Shown here in pieces: positions 32,775-43,704 of a stretch of DNA of 64,000 nt. The notes beneath the pieces were generated by a model. That model was not told the origin of the DNA and ran no database searches. It was given only the letters and a program-made list of their open reading frames with translations. How positions within the stretch are numbered: position 1 is the stretch's first letter; each line of letters starts with the position of its first letter. The translations under genes were made by a program, and so were the position numbers. Origin of the DNA: Desulfonatronum thiosulfatophilum. Lineage in GTDB: Bacteria; Desulfobacterota; Desulfovibrionia; Desulfovibrionales; Desulfonatronaceae. Location of the stretch: positions 62,001-126,000 of the forward strand of contig NZ_FMXO01000006.1 in NCBI RefSeq assembly GCF_900104215.1. The letters run 5' to 3'.

Positions 32775-33875
32775 ATGCGGATCGGCATACCCAAGGAAAT
32801 CAAGCCCCAGGAAGGAAGGATAGCCCTGCTGCCCCGGCAGGTAGAGCGTCTTGTGCAGGCAGGACATAGAGTGTTCGTGGAATCCGGCGCCGGTCGGATA
32901 TCGCGGAGTGAAGACCGGGAATACGAGCAGGCCGGAGCCGCGATTCTGTCGGGACCGGCAGAGGTCTTCGCGGCGGCGGAACTGATCGTCAAGGTCAAGG
33001 AAATCCTGCCTCCGGAATATCCCTTGCTGCGCGGGGAGCACATCATTTTAACCAACATCCATGCAGCCATGAATCGGGAACAGTTGGACACCTTTCTTCA
33101 GGTCGGGCTGACCGCGATTTCAGCGGAGAACACCCACCGGTTCGGCTCCCCCAACTGCGTTCTGGCCGGAGAAGTGGGCGCGTTGGAGGCCGTTCGGCTG
33201 TGTCTGGCTTGCTACGGCGGCACGGGCAGGCACTTCATGGGCCATTTCGGCGAATCAGCCCTCAAGGTGCTGGTGCTGGGTCTGGGCAACGTGGGCCGGG
33301 GAGCGGTGCGCACGCTGCTGGGATTGGGGGCAACCGTGATTGGATTGGATGTGTTTGAGGGAGCGCGCAAGGCCGCGGCTCTGGACTGGCATGACCGGAG
33401 GATGATCGTCGGCGAGATAGATGAATTGTCGAATTACCTTGAGGATGTCGATGCCGTGGTCAACTGCGTGCTCTGGCCCAAGGAGCGCACTGACCACCTG
33501 ATCCCGCGCGAAATGTTGGGCCGGTTCAAGCCCGGCGCCGTGATCGTGGACATCTCCTGCGACCAGGGCGGCGCCGTTGAAACCTGCCGCCCCACATCCT
33601 GGGCCGAGCCGGTCTACGAGGTGGACGGCGTGCGCCACTTCTGCGTGGACAACATTCCCGGCGCGGTGCCGGTCACGGCCTCGGCCGGTTACGGCGAAGC
33701 CCTGATGGACAAGATCCTGGCCATCGCCGCCAAGGGCGTGGTCCAGGCTTGCAAGGACGATCCCTGGCTCGCCCGCGGCCTGACCTGCGCCGGCGGCACG
33801 CTGCTGCTTGAAGAGGCCGCCCGGTATCAGAAGCGGGAGTTTACGACAGTGCAGGAATGGTTGGAATCGAGGTAG
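32775..33875 (+). CDS. ald: Alanine dehydrogenase/PNT-family NAD-dependent dehydrogenase
   Basis: Probably interconverts L-alanine and pyruvate plus ammonia. The N-terminal AlaDH domain has IPKEIKPQEGRIALLP with the substrate Arg, KVKEILP with the substrate Lys and the His in NIHAAMN; the NAD domain has VLVLGLGNVGRGAV, and VDISCDQGG and VDNIPGAVPVTAS carry the catalytic Asp and signature. The middle (residues about 120-155) is shorter and unlike classical Ald, so a related opine or carboxyethyl-amino-acid dehydrogenase is possible. GAGGAA precedes the ATG. A 14-bp hairpin separates it from the convergent aldolase gene. Confidence 0.78.
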   Translation: MRIGIPKEIKPQEGRIALLPRQVERLVQAGHRVFVESGAGRISRSEDREYEQAGAAILSGPAEVFAAAELIVKVKEILPPEYPLLRGEHIILTNIHAAMNREQLDTFLQVGLTAISAENTHRFGSPNCVLAGEVGALEAVRLCLACYGGTGRHFMGHFGESALKVLVLGLGNVGRGAVRTLLGLGATVIGLDVFEGARKAAALDWHDRRMIVGEIDELSNYLEDVDAVVNCVLWPKERTDHLIPREMLGRFKPGAVIVDISCDQGGAVETCRPTSWAEPVYEVDGVRHFCVDNIPGAVPVTASAGYGEALMDKILAIAAKGVVQACKDDPWLARGLTCAGGTLLLEEAARYQKREFTTVQEWLESR

Positions 33876-33957
33876 GAATTCTCACAGGCCTGCACAGAAG
33901 GCCTGCGAGAAACAGAACGCAATGTAATACTTGGTTGTATTGTGACTTCACACGCCA

Positions 33958-33991
33958 CTCACCAGGGCGCATGCGAGTGCGCCCTGGTGAG
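33958..33991. terminator. 14-bp hairpin between convergent ald and aldolase genes
   Basis: Arms 33958-33971 and 33978-33991 are perfectly complementary with a 6-base loop. Neither side has a long U-run, but its place between two converging genes suggests a bidirectional terminator. Confidence 0.65.
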
Positions 33992-34012
33992 CGGAGATGT
34001 TGTGTCCGGCGA

Positions 34013-35077
<1,065 letters not shown>

Positions 35078-35310
35078 AATTTTCTCCTCCATCAGGTCTT
35101 TTAAGATCGGCCTGCGCAGCACACTATAGACCGACCATGGTTTGAGACATCAGACAAGCCATCCTGATACATAATCACCTGCTTAACGAAATCCACCCCT
35201 CGACGGCCCCCACGAATGAAATCCCGCTGAAGAAGTGTGAGATGCGGATGGAATGCATTGCGCGTGCCACGTAAATGGTGCGGTCCTGGGCGGACGGCTA
35301 GCTTTCCCCG

Positions 35311-37572
35311 CTAACCCGCAATCCGTCGGAGTTGTTCGAAGTCGCTGAATCCTTGCAGAACCTTCTGGATTCCGTCCTGCATCAGAGTTCGCATCCCCTG
35401 TGACATGGCCTGGGTGCGAAGTGCCTGGGCAGTGGCGTTGCTTGAGACCATGGAGCGGATTTCCTCCGTGCCCACCAGCAGTTCATGGACGCCCATGCGG
35501 CCCTTGTAGCCGCTGTCGCCGCAGGCCTTGCAACCGTAGGCCCGGTAGAGGATCAAGGGCTCGGCCGTGAGGGGCAGCTCATGGAGGCAGTCTTCGCCGT
35601 AATGTCGGCGAATGAACCGAATTTCTTCCTCCGAAGCCTGGTAGGGAATCTTGCATTTGCCGCACAGGGTGCGCAGCAGTCGCTGGGCGAGCACGCCGAG
35701 CAGGGCATCGGCAAAGCTGACCGGCTCCACGCCGAGATCCAGGAGTCGGACAAGGGTTTCCGGGGCCGAGTTGGTGTGCAGGGTGGAGAAGACAAGGTGG
35801 CCGGTCAGAGAGGCCTCGATCCCAATCTGGGCTGTTTCCGAGTCGCGCATCTCGCCGATCATGATCACGTCCGGATCAGCTCGCAGAAAGGAACGCAGGG
35901 CCGAGGCAAAAGTCAGTCCGATCTTGGAATGGACCTGGACCTGCTGCAAGCCGGGCTGCGTGATTTCCACCGGGTCCTCGGCGGTCCAGATCTTGCGGTC
36001 CGGCTGGTTGATATGGCCGAGCACGGCGTGCAGGGTTGTGGTTTTCCCGGAACCCGTCGGCCCCACCACCAGAAAAATGCCGTGGGGCCGGGCGACGATG
36101 TCCAGAATCCGCTCGTGATTCGTTGATGACAGAGAGAGACGGTTCAGAGGCATGGCTTCGCTCGCGGAAAGCAGGCGCAGCACAGCGGATTCCCCATGCA
36201 CCGTGGGCAGTGTCACGACCCGCAGTTCCAGCGGCTTGCCACCCAGACGGACCAGGCATTTTCCGTCCTGAGGCTTGCGGCGTTCCGCGATATCAAGTCC
36301 GGACATGACCTTGATCCGGGCTATGACCGCACGGACGTGGCTGGCCGGAATTTTCAAGGTCTGGTGGCACAGGCCGTCGACTCGGTATCGAACCTGGGCA
36401 GCCGCATTGGCACCCTCGGGTTCGATGTGAATGTCCGATGCATTCTGGCGATGCGCCTCTTGAATCAGCTTTTTGACCAGGATGATCACGGTTGCCGTAT
36501 TTTCGCTCAAGGCGTCTTCAAGGTGATCCTCGCGTTCCAGTTCGCCGCCTTCCTCTTCCAGGCGGTCCACGAGATCGGAGATGCCTGCTTCGGAGGATTT
36601 GTCCAGGTCATGACGGAGATAGCGCTGAATGTCCTCGGGCAGGCCGATCCGCATAATGTAGCGATCCGCCGGGATGATTTTTTGGATTTCCTGAATTCTT
36701 TGACTGTCCGTGGGATCGTCGATGAGAATCACCACCTCCTGGTGATCCCCGGAAAGGGGCAGCCAGTTGTTGTTGCGCAAGTACTGCTCCGAAACTCCGT
36801 CCACAAGATGCAGCGCCGGCATGATTTCGGGATCGTAGGCCATGTACGGCACCTGGTGGAATTGTTCCAGCGAGTACCCGACTTCCTCGGGCCGCAGGCC
36901 GGCATCCGAGACCAGCAAGTGAGTGAGAGAAACCTGTTCCGCGGCGGCTCGTTTTTGCAGTTCCGAGAGCCGTTCCCGGGAAATCCGATTTTTCAGGATG
37001 AGATAATCGTATGGTCCGTTGGTTCCATGAAACTCGTAGGAGAACTGCCGGCCAATGATCATCCCGATTTTCTGGGCGTTGCGCAGATCCACTTCACTGA
37101 ACACCGTCCCACTGGTGCAGTTCAAAAGCTGCAGCACGCCAAGGCCGACATTTTTGTGATGAATGGGAACAACCACCATGGATCTGCTCCGAAAGCCGGT
37201 TTGGCGGTCAAAACCCGCATTGAAGCGCAGGCAGGGATGAATCGCTTGAAGCTCTCCGGAATCGTACACGTCCCTGATCAGCAGGGTAGCATGGTTCAAG
37301 GCGACATATCCGGCTATGGAGGCCGGCGAGAGAGGAAGGCGGATTTCCTTGATTTCGTTGCCGGACTTGAACTTGGAAACAATTTCCTGCTCGTTGCGCA
37401 GGCGTTGATAGATGGTCAGCCGTTCAGCCCGCAACAACCTGAGCAGGTCCTGCTCAATAATGGGCAGGATATCCTGGAAGCTGTCCTGGGTGGAAATGCG
37501 TTGGACAATTGAATTGAACAGGGCTTGATAATCGCATGAAGCATGTCCGTGGCTTGCGTCCGTTCCAGTCAT
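35311..37572 (-). CDS. GspE/PilB-type secretion or pilus ATPase with N-terminal GAF domain
   Basis: A hexameric ATPase for type II secretion or type IV pilus assembly. Residues about 20-175 look like a GAF domain, followed by an MshEN-like segment, then the T2SSE domain with Walker A GPTGSGKTT (about 504-512), the Asp box, Walker B DVIMIGEMRD and His box GHLVFSTLHTN. Two CxxC pairs (CGKC, CKAC) form the zinc site. The GAF domain is unusual and suggests ligand or redox control (inference). AAGGA precedes the ATG. No other pilus or secretion genes lie beside it; two prepilin-like genes are 23 kb away. Confidence 0.9.
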   Translation of the reverse strand: MTGTDASHGHASCDYQALFNSIVQRISTQDSFQDILPIIEQDLLRLLRAERLTIYQRLRNEQEIVSKFKSGNEIKEIRLPLSPASIAGYVALNHATLLIRDVYDSGELQAIHPCLRFNAGFDRQTGFRSRSMVVVPIHHKNVGLGVLQLLNCTSGTVFSEVDLRNAQKIGMIIGRQFSYEFHGTNGPYDYLILKNRISRERLSELQKRAAAEQVSLTHLLVSDAGLRPEEVGYSLEQFHQVPYMAYDPEIMPALHLVDGVSEQYLRNNNWLPLSGDHQEVVILIDDPTDSQRIQEIQKIIPADRYIMRIGLPEDIQRYLRHDLDKSSEAGISDLVDRLEEEGGELEREDHLEDALSENTATVIILVKKLIQEAHRQNASDIHIEPEGANAAAQVRYRVDGLCHQTLKIPASHVRAVIARIKVMSGLDIAERRKPQDGKCLVRLGGKPLELRVVTLPTVHGESAVLRLLSASEAMPLNRLSLSSTNHERILDIVARPHGIFLVVGPTGSGKTTTLHAVLGHINQPDRKIWTAEDPVEITQPGLQQVQVHSKIGLTFASALRSFLRADPDVIMIGEMRDSETAQIGIEASLTGHLVFSTLHTNSAPETLVRLLDLGVEPVSFADALLGVLAQRLLRTLCGKCKIPYQASEEEIRFIRRHYGEDCLHELPLTAEPLILYRAYGCKACGDSGYKGRMGVHELLVGTEEIRSMVSSNATAQALRTQAMSQGMRTLMQDGIQKVLQGFSDFEQLRRIAG

Positions 37573-37656
37573 ATTAACATCCTTCGTAAGACGGAGGAGA
37601 GGGTATCCGGGTTTGCGTTGATGGATTTATGGCGAACAGACAGTGCATTCACAGCC

Positions 37657-37791
37657 TCGCAATCGCAATCGCAATCGATATCGAATCGAAAAATAGATTA
37701 TGAGACTATTGCTATCGATTGGGATATCGATTGCGTAATTACAATTACGATTACGATTACAATTACGATTACGATTACGATTACGATTACG
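37657..37791. repeat. Tandem hexamer arrays (TCGCAA)3 and (ATTACR)9 with an inverted repeat
   Basis: Three TCGCAA units (37657-37674) are followed by a 13-bp inverted repeat, CGCAATCGATATC (37670-37682) and its exact complement (37723-37735), then nine head-to-tail hexamers, ATTACG or ATTACA (37738-37791). The array fills the gap between the ATPase gene and ilvC. Frames crossing it are shadows. Repeats are only 6 bp, so it is not a CRISPR. Confidence 0.9.
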
Positions 37792-37880
37792 ATATTGATG
37801 AATTGCGAGTTCGATTCGGTTCCTCGCAACAATGCCAAGTTGAACCAGATAAATCTTTTTGATCACCGGCATGCCGAAAT

Positions 37881-37916
37881 AAAAATCCCACCTCCGGAAG
37901 ATTTCGAAGGTGGGAT
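37881..37916 (-). terminator. Intrinsic terminator of the ilv operon
   Basis: On the minus strand a 9-bp stem, ATCCCACCT with AGGTGGGAT (37885-37893 and 37908-37916 on the plus strand), is followed by TTTTTATTT. It lies 50 bases after the ilvC stop. Confidence 0.8.
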
Positions 37917-37966
37917 CAATTATGCATTCCGTCCGGCGGGCGCGGTTCAGGAAGCGGGTAGCGGAA

Positions 37967-38956
37967 TTATTTTTTCAGCCACGCCATCATGCCTCGCAGG
38001 CGCTCTCCGACTTCCTCGATGGGATGCTCTTCCACCTGGCGGCGCAGAGCGTAGAAGCTGGGCCTTCCGGCCTGATTTTCCAGGATCCATTCCCGAGCGA
38101 AATGGCCCTGCTGGATCTCTTCCAGGACGCGCTTCATTTCCTGCTTCACCCGTCCGTCCACCAGGCGCGGGCCGCGGGTCAGGTCCCCGTATTCGGCGGT
38201 GTCACTGATGGAGTGGTGCATCTTCTTGAATCCGCCTTCGTAGAGCAGGTCCACGATCAGCTTCAGTTCGTGCATGCACTCGAAGTACGCCACTTCGGGC
38301 TGATATCCGGCCTCGATCAGGGTTTCGTAACCGGCCCGGATCAGCGCGCTGACGCCGCCGCAGAGCACGGCCTGTTCACCGAACAGGTCCGTTTCGGTTT
38401 CTTCCTGGAAGGTGGTCTGCAGAACGCCGGAACGGGTCGAACCGATACCGCGGGCATAGGCCAACGCCGTGGCCAGGGCCTGTCCGGAAGCGTCCTGGTG
38501 CACGGCGATCAGGGCCGGCACGCCTCCGCCGCGCTCATATTCCCGGCGCACCAGATGCCCCGGGCCCTTGGGAGCGACCATGACCACGTCCACGTCCTTG
38601 GGAGGCAGGATCTGATTGAAATGAATATTGAAGCCATGGGCGAAAACAAGGGTTTTGCCCGCCTTGAGATGGGGCAGGACTTCCTCGTTGTAGACCTTGG
38701 GCTGGTACTGGTCCTGAACCAGAATCTGGATCACGTCCGCGGCTTTTGCCGCATCCGCCGCGCTCATGGGCTCGAAGCCGTGTTCCTTGGCCAACTGCCA
38801 GTTTTCGCCGCCGGCTCGCTGGCCGATCACGACATTGCAGCCGGAATCCCGCAGATTCTGGGCGTGGGCATGGCCCTGGCTGCCGTAGCCGATGATGGCC
38901 ACGGTTTTCCCGGCCAATGGCTCCAGAGGGGCATCCTGTTCATAAAATACGCGCAT
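37967..38956 (-). CDS. ilvC: Ketol-acid reductoisomerase
   Basis: Converts 2-acetolactate or 2-aceto-2-hydroxybutyrate to the dihydroxy acid using NAD(P)H and Mg2+, the second common step to valine, leucine and isoleucine. The dinucleotide motif is [10 protein letters not shown] (23-32); the metal-binding acidic residues lie in [13 protein letters not shown] and [14 protein letters not shown]. It is the short (class I) form, 329 residues. AAAGGAG precedes the ATG. It is last in the ilvB-ilvN-ilvC order, 123 bases after ilvN, and is followed by an intrinsic terminator. Confidence 0.96.
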   Translation of the reverse strand: MRVFYEQDAPLEPLAGKTVAIIGYGSQGHAHAQNLRDSGCNVVIGQRAGGENWQLAKEHGFEPMSAADAAKAADVIQILVQDQYQPKVYNEEVLPHLKAGKTLVFAHGFNIHFNQILPPKDVDVVMVAPKGPGHLVRREYERGGGVPALIAVHQDASGQALATALAYARGIGSTRSGVLQTTFQEETETDLFGEQAVLCGGVSALIRAGYETLIEAGYQPEVAYFECMHELKLIVDLLYEGGFKKMHHSISDTAEYGDLTRGPRLVDGRVKQEMKRVLEEIQQGHFAREWILENQAGRPSFYALRRQVEEHPIEEVGERLRGMMAWLKK

Positions 38957-39079
38957 TCCTACTCCTTTTCATGCTCAAAATACGTGCTGATGTAAGACGG
39001 TTTCGGACGCAAGAGAGATGCGCCCGTCTGCTCTGCAGGTTTCGTAGTCATCCTTGGGGTAATTATCAAGAACCGCTGA

Positions 39080-39565
39080 TCACTCCATCTGCATGCTGCG
39101 GCGCATGGCCACTGTGCCCGTGCGGGCAAATTCCTTGATGCCGAAGCGCTGAAGCAGGCTCACGATGGCCTTGATCTTGCCCTGGTCGCCGGTGATTTCC
39201 AGGGTCAGCTCGTTGCTGCTCACGTCCACGACCTTGCACCGGAAGATGTCAGCGATGCGAAGGATTTCGGCCCGGCGATCGTCCTCCGCGTTGACCTTGA
39301 TCAAAACCATTTCCCGTTCAACAGACTGGAGGTGGGTCAGGTCCACCACTTTGACCACGGTGACGAGCTTGCGCAGTTGTTTGGTGATCTGCTCGATGAT
39401 CTGCTCGTCGCCCGACGTGGTGATGGTCATCAGGGAAATGCCGTCCTCTAAGGTAGGGCCGACATTGAGGGTTTCAATGTTGAACCCCCGGCCGCTGAAC
39501 AAGCCGACAACCCGGGAGAGCACTCCGGGCTCGTTTTCCACAAGTACCGACAGCACATGACGCAT
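39080..39565 (-). CDS. ilvN: Acetolactate synthase small (regulatory) subunit
   Basis: Binds IlvB, raises its activity and confers valine feedback inhibition. The 161 residues start with the ACT-domain motif MRHVLSVLVENEPGVLSRVVGLFSGRGFNI and end with the second ALS_ss-C domain, VDVSSNELTLEITGDQGKI. The length is that of the IlvH-like single-ACT form. AGGAGG precedes the ATG, and only 12 bases separate it from ilvB. Confidence 0.95.
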   Translation of the reverse strand: MRHVLSVLVENEPGVLSRVVGLFSGRGFNIETLNVGPTLEDGISLMTITTSGDEQIIEQITKQLRKLVTVVKVVDLTHLQSVEREMVLIKVNAEDDRRAEILRIADIFRCKVVDVSSNELTLEITGDQGKIKAIVSLLQRFGIKEFARTGTVAMRRSMQME

Positions 39566-39577
39566 CAGAGGCCTCCT

Positions 39578-41272
39578 TTACACCAGCAGCATGTCGGTCA
39601 GCGCAGCGCCGGCCGGGACCATGGGATAGACGTTTTCTTCGGGTTCCACGACCACGTCCACGATGACCGGACCGGATACCGCAAAAGCTTCCCGGAGCAC
39701 GCTTTCAACGTCCGCCGCTCTGGTCACCCTGAATCCCCTTGCTCCGTAGGCTTCGGCCAGCTTCACGAAGTCCGGGTTGATATGCATGCACGTGGAGCAG
39801 TAGTTCTTGGCATAGAACAGTTCCTGCCATTGCCGGACCATCCCCAGGTATCCGTTGTTCAGGATGACGATTTTCACCGGGATGTTGTAGCTCACCGCGG
39901 TGGCCATTTCCTGGATGTTCATCTGGATTGAGCCGTCGCCCGCAATGTCGATCACCAGCTTGTCCGGGAAGGCCACCTGGGCGCCGATGGCGGCGGGAAA
40001 GCCGTAACCCATGGTTCCCAGGCCGCCGGAGGTGAGGAAGGTTCGCGGACGATGGAACCTGGAGAACTGGGCCGCCCACATCTGGTTCTGCCCTACTTCC
40101 GTGGTAATGATCGCTTCGCCCTTGGTCAGCTCATAAATTTTTTCAACGACAAATTGCGGTTTGATGGGTTCTTCACTGAAAGTGTAGCGTAGGGGATGAT
40201 TCTGCCGCCATTCCTGGAGCTGATTCAACCAGGGCTCATGCACAGCGGCCCAGTCGGGGCATTCCGCGCAGATTTCCAGTTCCTCGCGGATGGCGCGCAG
40301 AGCGTGCAGGCAGTCCGCCACGATGGGGATGTCCACGTTGACGTTCTTGCGGATGGATGTGGGATCCACGTCAATATGCACCACCTGGGCTGAAGGGGCG
40401 AAGGAACTGATCTTTCCGGTCACCCGGTCGTCGAAGCGCGCTCCAACCGCCAGAAGCAGATCCGTGTGTCCCACGGCCATGTTCGCGGCATATGTGCCGT
40501 GCATCCCGAGCATGCCCAGCCACAGGGGGTCGTCGCCAGGAAAGGCGCCCAGGCCCATCAGGGTGGAGGTGACCGGAATGTGCAGGTTCCGGCACAGCCA
40601 GGTCAGTTCCTCGGAGGCGTCCGAGGAGATGACCCCGCCGCCGGAGTAGACCAGCGGGCGCTTGCTGTTGCGCAGAAGCTCCGTGGCCTTGCGCACCTGC
40701 CGGCGGTTCGGTGCGAGGTTGGGATTGTAGCTGCGCATGCTGATGGTTTCAGGATATTCATATGTGCATTTGGCCTGGAGAACATCCTTGGGCAGGTCAA
40801 CGAGCACCGGTCCGGGACGTCCGGTCCGGGCAAGATAGAAGGCCTGTTTGATGATCCAGGCCAGGTCCTTCACTTCCTTAACCAGGTAGTTGTGTTTCAC
40901 GCACGGTCTTGAAATGCCGACGATATCAACTTCCTGGAACGCATCGTTGCCGATCAAGGGTGTCGGGACCTGGCCCGTGATAATAACGACGGGGATGGAA
41001 TCCATATAGGCGGTGGCGATCCCGGTAACCGTGTTCGTCGCCCCCGGTCCGCTCGTTACCAGACATACTCCGACGTTGCCCGTTGCCCGCGCATATCCGT
41101 CCGCGGCATGAATGGCCCCTTGCTCGTGGCGGACCAGAAAATGTCGCAACTTCGGATATTCGGGCAGGTGATGGTAGATGTCGATGACAGCTCCGCCGGG
41201 AAATCCGAATACGGCGTCCACCTTTTCATGAAGCAGGCACTCCAGCAGGATTTGCGCCCCCGTCCTTTCCAT
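39578..41272 (-). CDS. ilvB: Acetolactate synthase large (catalytic) subunit
   Basis: Thiamine diphosphate enzyme that condenses two pyruvates, or pyruvate with 2-oxobutyrate. Seen are the catalytic Glu in [19 protein letters not shown], the FAD-region RFDDRVTGK and the ThDP motif [15 protein letters not shown] with NNGYLGM. Length (564) is normal. The ATG follows the DUF465 stop by one base, and its Shine-Dalgarno GGAGGCC lies within that gene, so translation is coupled. It shares acetolactate with the decarboxylase encoded at 26 kb. Confidence 0.96.
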   Translation of the reverse strand: MERTGAQILLECLLHEKVDAVFGFPGGAVIDIYHHLPEYPKLRHFLVRHEQGAIHAADGYARATGNVGVCLVTSGPGATNTVTGIATAYMDSIPVVIITGQVPTPLIGNDAFQEVDIVGISRPCVKHNYLVKEVKDLAWIIKQAFYLARTGRPGPVLVDLPKDVLQAKCTYEYPETISMRSYNPNLAPNRRQVRKATELLRNSKRPLVYSGGGVISSDASEELTWLCRNLHIPVTSTLMGLGAFPGDDPLWLGMLGMHGTYAANMAVGHTDLLLAVGARFDDRVTGKISSFAPSAQVVHIDVDPTSIRKNVNVDIPIVADCLHALRAIREELEICAECPDWAAVHEPWLNQLQEWRQNHPLRYTFSEEPIKPQFVVEKIYELTKGEAIITTEVGQNQMWAAQFSRFHRPRTFLTSGGLGTMGYGFPAAIGAQVAFPDKLVIDIAGDGSIQMNIQEMATAVSYNIPVKIVILNNGYLGMVRQWQELFYAKNYCSTCMHINPDFVKLAEAYGARGFRVTRAADVESVLREAFAVSGPVIVDVVVEPEENVYPMVPAGAALTDMLLV

Positions 41273-41273
41273 A

Positions 41274-41504
41274 TCAGGCCTCCGATTGGCGATGCTTGTC
41301 CAGGATCTGTTGCATTTTAGTCTTCCCCGCCAGCTTTTTCTTCTTCAAAAGCTTCAGTTCCGCATCTTCCGCGGGCGAGAGATAGGGTTTACCTTCGAAC
41401 CTTGCCAGCTGTTTCTTATATTCCTGGTGATCATTCCATAATTCGGCAAGTTCCGGGTTCCCATCCACCAATTTACCAATGAGATCCACTTCATGCTGTT
41501 CCAT
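41274..41504 (-). CDS. DUF465/YdcH-family small protein
   Basis: A 76-residue charged helical protein starting [12 protein letters not shown], with the YdcH pattern [22 protein letters not shown] and a lysine-rich [16 protein letters not shown]. Function of the family is unknown. I start at the second ATG because AAGGAG then has 8-base spacing; a GTG and an ATG lie three and two codons upstream but too close to the ribosome site. It is tightly coupled to ilvB. Confidence 0.8.
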   Translation of the reverse strand: MEQHEVDLIGKLVDGNPELAELWNDHQEYKKQLARFEGKPYLSPAEDAELKLLKKKKLAGKTKMQQILDKHRQSEA

Positions 41505-41547
41505 GGGCATCACTCCTTAAGGTTGTCGTAAAATGTTAATCTAGGTT

Positions 41548-41847
41548 CTACCTGCGAGGGAACAACTTTTCCCAGTCAGGTTTCGCTTCCGCGACAATAC
41601 GCAGCATCTTTCTTCTTCCTGTCATGCCCTTGACGATTTGCACCTGATCACGACGCAGTCCCAACAGCGCCGCAATGAATACGGTCAAAGACCGATTGGC
41701 CTTGTTGTCAACGGCTGGAGCGGCAATGCGGACCTTCAGACAACCGTCCATGATTCCGACGGCGCAGTCTTGCTTGGCGCCGGGTTGAATCCATACCGGC
41801 AGCAGCCAGGAGCAGTCCATCTGCTGAACAATACCGTCGAGGACCAT
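41548..41847 (-). CDS. DUF167/YggU-family small protein
   Basis: The 99-residue product shows the YggU core: VWIQPGAKQDCAVGIMDGCLKVRIAAPAVDNKANRSL, divided by the usual glycines and the conserved KAN. Function is unknown; the fold is a small alpha/beta domain. It follows yggT by 12 bases, an association seen widely in bacteria, and precedes DUF465. Confidence 0.85.
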   Translation of the reverse strand: MVLDGIVQQMDCSWLLPVWIQPGAKQDCAVGIMDGCLKVRIAAPAVDNKANRSLTVFIAALLGLRRDQVQIVKGMTGRRKMLRIVAEAKPDWEKLFPRR

Positions 41848-41859
41848 GATCCATTCCGG

Positions 41860-42159
41860 TTACAGTCTCGCCGCGAACTGATACAGCGAATTGACGATGA
41901 AAATCTGTACGAACCGAATTCCCAGCAACAGAACGATGGGGGAGAGATCAAATCCCCCGATCATGACAAAGGGTACTGTGCTTCTGATCTTGTTCAAGAC
42001 CGGGTCGGTGAGCGAGCGTAACGCTCGGACAATAGGATTGTACGGGTCCGGATTGACCCAGGAGAGCAGCGCCGAAATGATCACGATCCAGAAGTAGATG
42101 CTCAGGATCGAGTTCAGGACAAAAGCCAGCGCCATGATAAAGTTAGCCAGAATACCCAT
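41860..42159 (-). CDS. YggT-family membrane protein
   Basis: A 99-residue protein with two membrane segments and the family motif SWVNPDPYNPIVRALRSLTDPVLNKIR. YggT proteins are linked to envelope or division functions (SepF neighbourhood in other phyla), but their activity is not defined. AGGAGG precedes the ATG. It lies between the HAD gene (14 bases) and the DUF167 gene (12 bases) in the long operon. Confidence 0.88.
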   Translation of the reverse strand: MGILANFIMALAFVLNSILSIYFWIVIISALLSWVNPDPYNPIVRALRSLTDPVLNKIRSTVPFVMIGGFDLSPIVLLLGIRFVQIFIVNSLYQFAARL

Positions 42160-42173
42160 TCATCCTCCTTGCC

Positions 42174-42824
42174 TCAGGCTCGTTTCATCAGCCATTGGCT
42201 TAACATGAAAAAGTTTGGAATGTGCAGGTTGCAGCACAGCTTTTCGTTCTTGTAGGCCCAAAACCGGACTCCGGCTGCAACAGCGGCCTGTTCATCCACC
42301 TTGGTGTCGCCGATAAAGGCGATCTCGTCTCTGCTGACGCCCCAGACATTCAGGATCTTGTGCAAGCCTTCCGGATGCGGCTTGGGAAAGGTGACCGTGG
42401 CCGCGGTTTCCACGGGATGGAAAAAAGAGGTCAGTGCGTAATGGTGCAGAATAGATCCCATGGTATTTGTTCTGTTGGTGCAGATGGCCATGCGCAGGCC
42501 CTTGGAGCGAGCTGTTCGCAGGGCGCGTTCCAGGCCCGGCTCCAATTGCAGATAGGGCATCAGATCGGCGTAGTTGATTTTTTTCCGGATGGCATCAAGT
42601 TGGCTCCAATGTTCGCGCGGAATGATCCGGCGCATGGAATCGTGTACCGCATGGCTGTGAACGTAGGATTCTTCCTCCGCGTTCATTGGTCCGAGGCCGA
42701 TGACCCGGCGCATGGCGTTGTAGAACTCCATGTTGGCCTGAAACGAATCCAGAATGACCCCGTCGCAGTCCAAGACGAGGCCTTTCAGTCGGGGATCGAT
42801 CACGGCGTCCAGAGCGGTTCTCAT
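42174..42824 (-). CDS. HAD-superfamily phosphatase (phosphoglycolate-phosphatase-like)
   Basis: A haloacid-dehalogenase hydrolase of about 216 residues: motif I DCDGVILDS with the nucleophile Asp, motif II ICTNRT, motif III Lys in FPKPHPEG, and motif IV FIGDTKVD. A helical C1-type cap lies between motifs I and II. The substrate is a small phosphorylated metabolite, not identifiable. The ATG overlaps the stop of the upstream gene (ATGA), so I use it rather than the frame's longer extension, which lies inside that gene. Confidence 0.85.
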   Translation of the reverse strand: MRTALDAVIDPRLKGLVLDCDGVILDSFQANMEFYNAMRRVIGLGPMNAEEESYVHSHAVHDSMRRIIPREHWSQLDAIRKKINYADLMPYLQLEPGLERALRTARSKGLRMAICTNRTNTMGSILHHYALTSFFHPVETAATVTFPKPHPEGLHKILNVWGVSRDEIAFIGDTKVDEQAAVAAGVRFWAYKNEKLCCNLHIPNFFMLSQWLMKRA

Positions 42825-43702
42825 GAAGACGCATCCTCGCGCAGGTCGTTTCCAGAGGCGGGCAGGAGCATGAATCGCGGCTGCGCGAGCCAAGGTTTGT
42901 GCTCCGGACAGCGGGTTTTGCCCATCAGTTTCCAGCCCGGGGCATGGATGATCCGGGCACCCGTTTTGCGGGCGGTTGAACGGAGAAGATCAGAGGCCTG
43001 GAGTTCGGTCAGCGCTTCCTCTGAGCAGGAAGCAATGTCCGTTAATGCGTCCGTCACGTCTTGATGCCTGGAAAGCAGCGCGGTCGACTCCGGCAGAAAA
43101 AAGAGGACCGCCTCCAAAATTCCCGACCAAGCCACGACCTGGTCCTGTTCCGGAGCGGCCATGGCAGCGCGGACGCCGAAAAGTTCGTCCAGATCCTCTC
43201 CATCCCCCACGCCCAGGGATTGTTCAAGATGTGCGAAGCCGTCGTCAATGCCCTGCTGGATGTTTCGGATTTCGAGCGTCTGTTCTTCATGTTGCCAGGC
43301 CAGTAACAGGGTCTGTTGGGAGCGCACGGCGGGGTCCTCCCGCCGGGGTTCGGCTCCTCCCGTCAGCTTGGACTGAATAGAGTAGACCGTTTGGGAATAA
43401 AAATCGTCCCCGGTCATTGCCGCCGCTTTCAGCGCCCCGACGCTCCGGCCGCGTTCCAGGGCGAAGGAAGCGGATTCCCGCAGGAAGATCTTCGCCAGTT
43501 CTTCGGAAAGAGGCAGATTGGAAGGACGCCATATTCTCCCGGAACCGTTTTCATTGATGCCCGGATCAAGAAACAGCACTTCTTCAGGCAGATCTTCAAG
43601 AAGATCCGCGGATTCCATTTCCGGATGCAAAAACGGGAAGTTTAGGATCAGAGGGTGTTGCCGGCGTTGGGGAGTCTTTTTTTCTTTTGATTGAGATGTC
43701 AT
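42821..43702 (-). CDS. Hypothetical protein, 293 residues, operon member
   Basis: I do not recognise a family. The protein is soluble and acidic, with an N-terminal basic tail (SKEKKTPQRRQHP), a region that resembles a proline- and leucine-rich fold (LPEEVLFLDPG), and a long alpha-helical middle rich in Gln, Glu and Ala (about 110-250). The ATG at the end of the preceding frame is preferred over an upstream start that overlaps the neighbouring gene. It overlaps the HAD gene by four bases, which strongly supports translation. Confidence 0.6.
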   Translation of the reverse strand: MTSQSKEKKTPQRRQHPLILNFPFLHPEMESADLLEDLPEEVLFLDPGINENGSGRIWRPSNLPLSEELAKIFLRESASFALERGRSVGALKAAAMTGDDFYSQTVYSIQSKLTGGAEPRREDPAVRSQQTLLLAWQHEEQTLEIRNIQQGIDDGFAHLEQSLGVGDGEDLDELFGVRAAMAAPEQDQVVAWSGILEAVLFFLPESTALLSRHQDVTDALTDIASCSEEALTELQASDLLRSTARKTGARIIHAPGWKLMGKTRCPEHKPWLAQPRFMLLPASGNDLREDASS

Positions 43703-43704
43703 GT

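Noticed and set aside
37738-37791. Short regular repeats that might be read as a CRISPR array
   Set aside because: Units are 6 bases, head to tail, with no spacers. They are simple-sequence DNA.
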